5,045 bases of DNA, from the NCBI GenBank assembly GCA_031255655.1, contig JAIRSB010000186.1, forward strand, positions 1-5,045, given 5' to 3'. The translations under genes were made by a program, and so were the position numbers. Below are positions 1 through 5,045 of this stretch, one piece after another (the first letter of the stretch is position 1; every line of letters begins with the position of its first letter). The notes below the pieces were generated by a model. It ran no database searches, was not told where the DNA came from, and saw only the letters and a program-made list of their open reading frames with translations. Source of the stretch: Spirochaetaceae bacterium (GTDB lineage Bacteria > Spirochaetota > Spirochaetia > Treponematales > Breznakiellaceae).

Positions 1-11
1 TCTTACGATTA

Positions 12-305
12 TTAATATCCCCCTGTTTTACGTCTAATCGTATTACCGCTCGGATGCTCGTCATCAAAAAACATTTCAATTTCGCCGTCAATGTTTCCAA
101 AACCTTTTTTAGTGGGGAAAATTTTACCGCCGTTCAGTTCCGCCATCTTTTTTAAAAGCTCGAATGTCGTGTCCGCGGGCTCGAACGCATAGGTAAACGC
201 CCCTCGCGCCGCCGAGTGCGCCGCGAAATCCCCGTTATACGATCTGGCGCCAATCGCCATATCGTCAGTTGCTTTTTTAACAACAATGGACTTGTTCGAC
301 AACAT
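12..305 (-). CDS. Small hypothetical protein, 97 aa, function unknown
   Basis: I do not recognise this protein. It is a soluble-looking 97-residue polypeptide with no signal peptide, transmembrane segment, cysteine or repeated motif. The first ~15 residues are Lys-rich. The middle is Ala/Phe-rich (about 28-45), followed by a likely helix with FELLKKMAEL near residues 48-57. A Gly-rich stretch (GGKIFPTKKGFGNIDGE) leads into an acidic patch (EMFFDDEH), and the C-terminus is basic and ends in GGY. The codon choice is mixed but sensible, and no larger ORF competes here, so I take it as a real gene. The chosen ATG (303-305) has only a weak purine stretch (GAGAG, about 10 bases upstream); a second in-frame Met at residue 16 is an alternative start. 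It is transcribed divergently from the WD40 gene, and the 120-bp gap between them may hold shared control elements. The coding call is moderate and there is no functional call. Confidence 0.6.
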   Translation of the reverse strand: MLSNKSIVVKKATDDMAIGARSYNGDFAAHSAARGAFTYAFEPADTTFELLKKMAELNGGKIFPTKKGFGNIDGEIEMFFDDEHPSGNTIRRKTGGY

Positions 306-338
306 GGTCGCTTGTCTCTCAAATCATTTTTAGTGGTC

Positions 339-368
339 GTCGTTTAGAGCCCGACGTTTCTAAACAAC
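339..368. promoter_or_regulatory. Operator-like inverted repeat in the divergent region
   Basis: GTTTAGA at 342-348 is followed, after a 10-base spacer, by its exact reverse complement TCTAAAC at 359-365. Extending outward past one mismatch gives GTCGTTTAGA (339-348) against TCTAAACAAC (359-368), 9 of 10 positions paired. The centre-to-centre distance is 20 bases, about two helical turns, which suits a dimeric DNA-binding protein contacting one face. It lies about 34 bases from the small gene's start and 57 bases from the WD40 gene's start. It could instead form an RNA hairpin in a 5' leader. No regulator gene is in the window, so the role is inference. Confidence 0.35.
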
Positions 369-396
369 TCCAATCAAGCAGCAATTGCAGGCAGGC

Positions 397-409
397 CGGC
401 AAACTGCCG
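397..409. other. Small GC-rich hairpin upstream of the WD40 gene
   Basis: CGGCA (397-401) and TGCCG (405-409) can pair around a three-base loop, ending 16 bases before the WD40 start codon. It is followed by an A/T-rich stretch but by no T-run on the plus strand, so it does not look like a terminator. If transcribed, it would sit next to the ribosome-binding region and could affect translation initiation. A stem this short can occur by chance. Confidence 0.2.
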
Positions 410-425
410 AAAATAAAATAGTTAT

Positions 426-3400
426 ATGCCTCGGTTAAAAAGATTTGGGATTCTCGTATTTTTTATATTCATATACTCGCGTTTTGGCGGTGCGTTTGAG
501 ATTTTGCCGCGGATAGACGGCGAAATTTACGCAATCGCCTACAGTCCCGCCGCTTCTTACGCGGTTTCGGGCGGAACGGACAAAACAGTAAAAATATGGG
601 ACACGAAAAGCGGACGGCTCGTGAAAATACTGCATGGGCATGAAAGTATCGTAAGCTCTGTCGCGTATAGTCCGGACGGACGGCAAATTGTGTCGGCTTC
701 GGGCGGTGGCGAACTTAAAATTTGGGACACGATAACTGGTAAGGAAACGATTGCGTTAAATGGGCAAGGCGGATGGATATGGCAGGCTCGTTTCAGTCCA
801 GACGGGAAGCGCGTTGTCTCGGCCTCCGCCGATAAATCCTTTATGGTATGGGACGCTCAAAGCGGCAAAACTCTGCTTGTTGTCCCCGCTCACGAAAGCG
901 CCGTGCGCTGCGTGTCTTACAGTCCAGACGGAAAATATATCGTTTCGGCCTCGTCGGACGGCGAAATAAAGCTGTGGGATGGGGAGACGGGCGGGGAATT
1001 GCGTCGTTTTGACGGCGTTTCCGGCGCAGTTTGGGTGTTGGCTTACAGCGCGGACGGCAATTTCATCGTGTCGGGCGCGGATGACGGCATTCTTAGCGTA
1101 TGGGATGTGGAAACCGGGGCTTTGATTCACAGTCAACAGACGGGCGGCGGGGCTGTATACGCGCTTGCTTATAGTCCGAATGGAGAATGGATAGCGTCTG
1201 GTACGGCGGACGCACTTGTAAGGGTATGGGATACTCAGTCGTTTGCTCTTTCCACCTCGCTTTCCGGGCACGGTGCGGTCGTAAGCGGGTTGGACTTTAG
1301 TCCGGACGGGCGGCAGCTGCTGTCCGGCTCTTTCGATTCTTTTTTGAAAATCTGGAGGTTGAGCGACTGGTCGGAGAGGCTTAGTTTCGGCGGCATAAAT
1401 TTGGGTGTAAGAAGCGCCGCGTGGAGTCCGTTAGGCGGTCGCTTTGTTTCAGGAGGAGAGGGCGGTCTTATTACTGTCTGGGACGCTGAGAAAAGGCGGC
1501 AGATTTTGACGTTGAGCGGTCATTCCGCCGCCGTCACGCAACTCGCGTACAGTAATGACGGGGCGACGATTGCATCCGCGTCCGTGGACGCGACTGTAAG
1601 GTTGTGGGACGCACGGACCGGGCGTGAAACGCGGATTTTGCGTGGGCATACGGGAAGCGTGAATGCGGTTGTTTTTAGTCCCGACGCGAAACGCGCGGTC
1701 TCCGCCTCCAGCGACGAAACGTTGAAAATTTGGGATGTCGAGTCAGGGAAAACGCTGTTTTCGTTGACAGGCGGGGGCGCGTTGAATTGCGCCGCCTACA
1801 GTCCAGACGGGCGCTTTGTGGTCTCAGGCGATTCCGGCGGTTCCGTAACGGTTTGGGATGCGCGGGCGAAGCGTTCGCCTCTGTTTACGGTGCGCGTTCA
1901 TCGCGGACCTGTGAATTCCGTGGCCTACAGCAGGGATGGACGGCTTATTATCTCCGCTTCTGGCGACGAGACTGCGAAGATTCTGGAAGCGGACATGGGA
2001 AAAGAGCTTTTGACATTCGGCGGGCATATTAACGGCGTACTGTCCGCGGCGTTCAGTCCTGACGGGAAGCGTGCGCTTTCGGGTGACGAAAATTATGTTG
2101 TCAAGGAATGGGACGCTAAAACGGGACGGGAAATTAGGACGTTGGGCGTTTTCCCAGGTGATGTTTACACGGTGAGTTATAGTCCAGAAGGTGGTCGTAT
2201 GCTTGCTGGTTCCGGCGGTGGTATTATCAGGCTTTGGACGGCAGACGGACGAGAGGAGGCGATGTTCAGCCGTTACGCGGACGGAGAATGGGTCTGCGTG
2301 AGTCCAGCCGGGTTTTATAATTCTTCTCCGGCAGGCGCGGAGAATATTATGGTGCGAATAAGTGGAGAGGAGGGGGAGCGTTTGTATAACTTGGAGCGTT
2401 TCCGCTCTTCTTTGTACCGCGGAGTGGAGGGATGGGGGGATCCCGGCGGCGGTCTTCCGTATGAGGGTTTTCTTGCCGGGAAGTCCATTTTTTCGCCGCC
2501 TGAGCTTGCTATCAGCGGTTCGTGGGAGTGGGGTAGTATTGTTGAGCGTTCTGCGCAGCTTGAGTTTTCTGTTTCGCACAAAAATGTACCTATAGACAGT
2601 GTTCGGGTTTTGCTCAACGGCAGGTTGATAGCGTCAAATGATAACAGCGCGTTTTCATCAAGTCGTCAGTTGAGTAAGTCGGCACGGGAGATAGCGATAG
2701 ATAATGGGGCGCGTTCACGTGTTTATAATTTTCCGGTTACGCTTAACGCCGGCGGAAATCTTATTGAGGCGTATGCCTCGAATCGTTATTCGGAAAGCAG
2801 GGACAGTGTTGAATTTGTTTTAGCTGACGCTCCGTCAAAGGAGAGGCGGCAGCTTCCTGATCTTTGGGTGTTTTCTATAGGTGTGGGGACTTACCTATCG
2901 CCGTCTATTCCGAATCTTGCGCGGGCGCATTTTGACGCCGGTGATGTTATGAATGTGTTTAGGCGGCAGCAGGGTAAATTGTACAGACGGGTGAACAGCG
3001 TTCTTGTTTCTGACGGCGCGTCTGTCCTGCCGACGTGGAAGAATATCAACGCTCGTTTGAATTATTTTAAGCAGATGTCGCCGCAGGATACGGCTGTCTT
3101 TTTTATAGCGGGGCGGGGCTTTACCGGAGCGGACGGGGAGTTTTATTTTCTGCCGAGGGACGCGGTTTATAAAGAAGGTGGGGATGTGGATTTGTCAAAG
3201 GCGATTTCTCAATCGAAGCTTTTTTCCATGCTTGATTTGCCTTGTCAAAAGATAATTTTGCTGGATTTATATAGTGTTGACGAGCTTGAAGGCGGCGGCG
3301 GGCTTCCGCCTGTCGATTATAATGGTCTTGTGCGTAGTTTGCAGCGCGGCAGCGCCGTTGTTATTTCGTCCCGCGGCGGTATCGAAAATACGCAGGTTAT

Positions 3401-3608
3401 GGCTAAGGACGGGCGCGGGGTCTTCGCGCACGCTCTTACGCGGGGATTGGGCGGCGAGGCGGACTTGATAAAAGATAATTTTATCGGTATTGATGAACTT
3501 GCGAAATATTTGTCCGGCGTAATCCCAAAACTAACTTCTAGTATGCAGCATCCTATAACAAGTGTTCCCAACAGCTTCCTGTTCTTTAAAGCAGCCCGTC
3601 TGCGATAG
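426..3608 (+). CDS. Secreted WD40-repeat protein with a catalytically degenerate caspase-like (peptidase C14) domain
   Basis: Residues 1-23 look like a signal peptide: Lys5/Arg6, a hydrophobic core at 7-17, and a possible cleavage site after Gly-Gly-Ala23. An uncleaved membrane anchor is the alternative. Residues ~24-610 are fourteen WD40 blades, with the WD tryptophan or its equivalent at 58, 100, 142, 184, 226, 268, 310, 352, 394, 436, 477, 520 (Leu), 562 and 604; this fits two seven-bladed propellers. A linker of the type seen in WD40-caspase proteins follows (DGEWVCVSPAGFYNSSP, 619-635). Next comes a beta-rich, probably Ig-like region (~690-800). A caspase-like domain (~813-1057) opens with LWVFSIGVGTY and ends with the usual GVFAHAL...GLGGEAD...EL..Y...Q.P pattern. 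Its catalytic His is Arg897 (AGRGF) and its catalytic Cys is Tyr949 (LLDLYS), so proteolysis is unlikely. Role inferred: extracytoplasmic binding or scaffold protein. An in-frame TAA at 414-416 makes ATG 426 the first possible start; there is no clear Shine-Dalgarno. Family call strong; biological role unknown. Confidence 0.93.
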   Translation: MPRLKRFGILVFFIFIYSRFGGAFEILPRIDGEIYAIAYSPAASYAVSGGTDKTVKIWDTKSGRLVKILHGHESIVSSVAYSPDGRQIVSASGGGELKIWDTITGKETIALNGQGGWIWQARFSPDGKRVVSASADKSFMVWDAQSGKTLLVVPAHESAVRCVSYSPDGKYIVSASSDGEIKLWDGETGGELRRFDGVSGAVWVLAYSADGNFIVSGADDGILSVWDVETGALIHSQQTGGGAVYALAYSPNGEWIASGTADALVRVWDTQSFALSTSLSGHGAVVSGLDFSPDGRQLLSGSFDSFLKIWRLSDWSERLSFGGINLGVRSAAWSPLGGRFVSGGEGGLITVWDAEKRRQILTLSGHSAAVTQLAYSNDGATIASASVDATVRLWDARTGRETRILRGHTGSVNAVVFSPDAKRAVSASSDETLKIWDVESGKTLFSLTGGGALNCAAYSPDGRFVVSGDSGGSVTVWDARAKRSPLFTVRVHRGPVNSVAYSRDGRLIISASGDETAKILEADMGKELLTFGGHINGVLSAAFSPDGKRALSGDENYVVKEWDAKTGREIRTLGVFPGDVYTVSYSPEGGRMLAGSGGGIIRLWTADGREEAMFSRYADGEWVCVSPAGFYNSSPAGAENIMVRISGEEGERLYNLERFRSSLYRGVEGWGDPGGGLPYEGFLAGKSIFSPPELAISGSWEWGSIVERSAQLEFSVSHKNVPIDSVRVLLNGRLIASNDNSAFSSSRQLSKSAREIAIDNGARSRVYNFPVTLNAGGNLIEAYASNRYSESRDSVEFVLADAPSKERRQLPDLWVFSIGVGTYLSPSIPNLARAHFDAGDVMNVFRRQQGKLYRRVNSVLVSDGASVLPTWKNINARLNYFKQMSPQDTAVFFIAGRGFTGADGEFYFLPRDAVYKEGGDVDLSKAISQSKLFSMLDLPCQKIILLDLYSVDELEGGGGLPPVDYNGLVRSLQRGSAVVISSRGGIENTQVMAKDGRGVFAHALTRGLGGEADLIKDNFIGIDELAKYLSGVIPKLTSSMQHPITSVPNSFLFFKAARLR
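495..2240 (+). repeat. Tandem array of 14 WD40 units, 126-bp period, within the WD40/caspase-like gene
   Basis: The coding sequence repeats every 126 bases (42 codons). Most units carry a Y/F-S-P-D-G turn, a V/I-S-A/G-S/G segment and a final hydrophobic-x-W-D. At the DNA level the S-P-D-G turn recurs as AGTCC(A/G)GACGG, for example near 668, 797, 921, 1299 and 1800. Other parts of the units have diverged, so the array is old rather than a fresh expansion. Spacing is exactly 42 residues between the first ten tryptophans, then 41 and 43 around blade 11, then 42 again. Blade 12 has lost the tryptophan (KILE) and blade 7 has WR in place of WD. Confidence 0.9.
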
Positions 3609-3656
3609 TCTTCTATAAACCTTACACAAAAAGACGTTTTTATATACCATTAATTT
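3609..3656 (+). other. Short A/T-rich gap between the WD40 and dehydratase genes
   Basis: These 48 bases hold no G/C-rich stem followed by a T-run, so I see no terminator, and read-through from the WD40 gene is plausible. Two -10-like A/T elements are present, TATAAACC at 3614-3621 and TATATACC at 3641-3648, but neither has a convincing -35 at proper distance. The 20 bases before the dehydratase ATG contain no Shine-Dalgarno match. Confidence 0.4.
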
Positions 3657-5033
3657 ATGTTGCTGCGTTCATTATGCGCGTTAGACAGCGGCGCGAAGAA
3701 TTCGCTTGAAACGATAATACAGCTGATAGAACGGCGAAACCAAGAAGCCGTTGTCGATGTCAAAACTGTTCCGCTGGACAGTCTTGACGGCTGGGCGATT
3801 GACGAAAACGGCTCTTTGGTACATTCCAGCGGAAAATTCTTTTCGATAGAAGGAATAGAAGTAAAAACCGATTACGGCGGCGAGCGGGAGTGGGGGCAGC
3901 CGGTAATTAATCAGCCGGAAGTCGGCTATTTAGGACTAATAGCGAAAGAATTTAACGGCGTTTTACATTTTCTTATGCAGATGAAAATTGAGCCCGGAAA
4001 CATAAGCCGCGCACAGTTCTCGCCAACATTACAGGCGACAAAAAGCAACTTCCGGCAGGCGCACCGCGGCAGAAAGCCGTTCTATCTTGAAGAGTTTGAG
4101 AACGCCGCGCCACGCCGTATACTCGTTGATCAACTGCAATCCGAACACGGCTCGCGCTTTCTGCGCAAACGTAACAGAAATATAATCATCATAATTGACG
4201 GTGATATTGAAGCACGCGAGGATTTTTGCTGGATAACAGCGGGGCAGATGAAAGCCCTTATGCAGATGAATAACAAGGTGAACAGCCCGGCGCGCTCTGT
4301 TTTTTCGCTACTGAATATGGGCGCGTTTGCCTCGCCGTTCGACGACACAGGAGCGCTTTCTGATTTTGGACGAGCGCTGCTGCTGTCGGCGACCACAAAT
4401 CACAGCCTGCACACGATGGAACACCTTTTATCATGGCTTACAGACATAAAATCACGATACGATATGGTTGTCCGCCCTTTCCCGCTGAATAAAATGCGCC
4501 GGTGGCGCATGCGGGACGGGGAAATAGTTCATGAAGATGACAAATATTTTAAGGTGATAGGCATAAACGTTTCTATCGCGGGGCGTGAAGTCAGCTCATG
4601 GAGTCAGCCCGTAATAACGCCTGTGCAGAAATATTTGTGCGCGTTCATAATGAAAGAAATAAACAGTTTTTTACATTTTCGAGTACAGGCAAAACTTGAA
4701 TGCGGCAATTACGATGTCGTGGAACTCGCCCCCTCTATTCAATGCCTCACCGGAAAAGACGGCAAACCGGACGGCCCTGTTCCATTCTTTGATTATGCCG
4801 CCGGTGCGAAACCGGAATGTGTGCTGCATGATACAGTACAGTCGGAGGAAGGCGGCAGATTTTATCATGACCAGAACCGTTATATGTTGATAATGGCGGA
4901 CGGGGGACTGCCCGGCGAACTGCCTGAAGGTTTCGTGTGGATGACGCTGAAACAAATATACGGCTTTTTGCGTTTTAATAATTTCGTCAACGCGCAGGCG
5001 CGGAACCTTCTTGCTGCACTGCCTTATGTTTGA
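3657..5033 (+). CDS. NDP-hexose 2,3-dehydratase family protein
   Basis: This family (EryBVI/OleV/SpnO/EvaA type) removes water across C2-C3 of an NDP-4-keto-6-deoxyhexose, the committed step to 2-deoxysugars; a 3-ketoreductase normally acts next. It is cytoplasmic, with no signal or membrane segment. At 458 residues it has the family's usual length and two-repeat build. Repeat 1 (~35-215): Trp46, HSSGKFFSIEG 56-66, WGQPVINQPEVG 79-90, HFLMQMKIEPGN 104-115, FSPTLQATKSN 121-131, His136, and QSEHGSRFLRKRNRN 161-175. Repeat 2 (~250-458): Trp283, His292, WSQPVITP 315-322, HFRVQAKLECGN 340-351, ELAPSIQC 356-363, and QSEEGGRFYHDQNR 395-408. An in-frame TAA at 3651-3653 makes ATG 3657 the first possible start, and the N-terminus (LLRSL...ERR) resembles other members. 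No Shine-Dalgarno is visible. It follows the WD40 gene by 48 bp on the same strand. No sugar nucleotidyltransferase, 4,6-dehydratase, ketoreductase or glycosyltransferase is in the window, so the product sugar (O-antigen, capsule or metabolite) cannot be named. Family call strong; exact substrate unknown. Confidence 0.93.
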   Translation: MLLRSLCALDSGAKNSLETIIQLIERRNQEAVVDVKTVPLDSLDGWAIDENGSLVHSSGKFFSIEGIEVKTDYGGEREWGQPVINQPEVGYLGLIAKEFNGVLHFLMQMKIEPGNISRAQFSPTLQATKSNFRQAHRGRKPFYLEEFENAAPRRILVDQLQSEHGSRFLRKRNRNIIIIIDGDIEAREDFCWITAGQMKALMQMNNKVNSPARSVFSLLNMGAFASPFDDTGALSDFGRALLLSATTNHSLHTMEHLLSWLTDIKSRYDMVVRPFPLNKMRRWRMRDGEIVHEDDKYFKVIGINVSIAGREVSSWSQPVITPVQKYLCAFIMKEINSFLHFRVQAKLECGNYDVVELAPSIQCLTGKDGKPDGPVPFFDYAAGAKPECVLHDTVQSEEGGRFYHDQNRYMLIMADGGLPGELPEGFVWMTLKQIYGFLRFNNFVNAQARNLLAALPYV

Positions 5034-5045
5034 GTCTAAATTGCC

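Larger units (their letters stand above)
306..425. promoter_or_regulatory. Divergent intergenic region, presumed promoter region for both flanking genes
   Basis: The 5' ends of the minus-strand small gene and the plus-strand WD40 gene face each other across these 120 bases, so promoters for both should lie here or just inside the genes. I could not find a well-spaced sigma70 -35/-10 pair on either strand. The best -10-like hexamer for the WD40 gene is TAAAAT at 414-419, but it lacks a matching -35 and sits very close to the start codon. The region contains the inverted repeat at 339-368, an 8-bp palindrome GCAATTGC at 381-388 and a small hairpin at 397-409. The promoter role is inferred from gene arrangement only. 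Confidence 0.45.

Noticed and set aside
342..365. Integron attC site or CRISPR-type repeat suggested by GTTTAGA...TCTAAAC
   Set aside because: In attC the RYYYAAC arm comes first and GTTRRRY last, which is the reverse of this order, and no second internal arm pair is present. The motif occurs once, so it is not a CRISPR array.
756..1271. Minus-strand open frame of 171 codons opposite WD40 blades 3-7
   Set aside because: It mirrors the 126-bp repeat (recurring R-Y/S-VRT patterns) and is Arg-rich. This is what the complement of the WD40 repeats would give, not an independent protein.
495..2240. A recent DNA-level tandem repeat or assembly artefact
   Set aside because: The 126-bp units share only short conserved islands such as the S-P-D-G codons and differ widely elsewhere, so they are an old protein repeat and not a recent expansion or misassembly.
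1824..2579. Long open frame on the minus strand (251 codons) opposite the WD40 gene
   Set aside because: The translation is rich in Arg, Thr, Pro and His with no recognisable domain, and it lies wholly inside a strongly supported gene. Antisense frames open easily opposite this repeated, GC-biased coding sequence.
426..3608. An active caspase-type defence effector
   Set aside because: Both dyad residues are replaced, the protein appears exported, and no defence partner gene is nearby. The architecture alone does not support an immune role.
3628..3641. AAAAA-GACG-TTTTT as a terminator after the WD40 gene
   Set aside because: The stem would be five A:T pairs only, far too weak for an intrinsic terminator, and the sequence is better described as an A/T-rich leader.

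Overview
The window is roughly half G+C and holds three genes. A small unrecognised gene (12-305) lies on the minus strand. Two large genes lie on the plus strand: a secreted WD40-repeat/caspase-like protein of 1060 residues (426-3608), then a two-domain NDP-hexose 2,3-dehydratase of 458 residues (3657-5033). No RNA gene, insertion sequence, CRISPR array or phage gene is visible. Proteins that join WD40 propellers to a caspase-like domain are familiar from Gram-negative bacteria such as spirochaetes and cyanobacteria. The N-terminal signal peptide fits a diderm cell. A gut-type bacterium (Treponema-like, or Fibrobacterota/Elusimicrobiota-like) is a guess; nothing here fixes the phylum. Neither plus-strand gene has a recognisable Shine-Dalgarno sequence, and both start behind short A/T-rich leaders.

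Layout: bases 306-425 form a divergent intergenic region between the small gene and the WD40 gene. It contains an imperfect 10-bp inverted repeat with a 10-base spacer (339-368), the best operator candidate in the window. A 48-bp A/T-rich gap without a terminator (3609-3656) separates the WD40 gene from the dehydratase gene, so co-transcription is possible but unproven. The last 12 bases hold nothing interpretable.

The most interesting object is the WD40/caspase-like protein. Its first ~610 residues are fourteen blades with a nearly exact 42-residue period, which fits two seven-bladed propellers. A conserved linker module and an Ig-like region follow. The C-terminal domain keeps the caspase-like fold signatures, but both catalytic positions are replaced: Arg897 where the GHG histidine should be, and Tyr949 where the D-x-C-H-S-G cysteine should be. 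It therefore looks like a secreted pseudo-caspase, more likely a binding or scaffold protein than a protease.

The dehydratase is a confident family call. It would make 2-deoxysugar nucleotides for a glycan or a glycosylated metabolite, but none of its pathway partners lies in the window. I see no direct functional link between the two plus-strand genes beyond adjacency and shared orientation.
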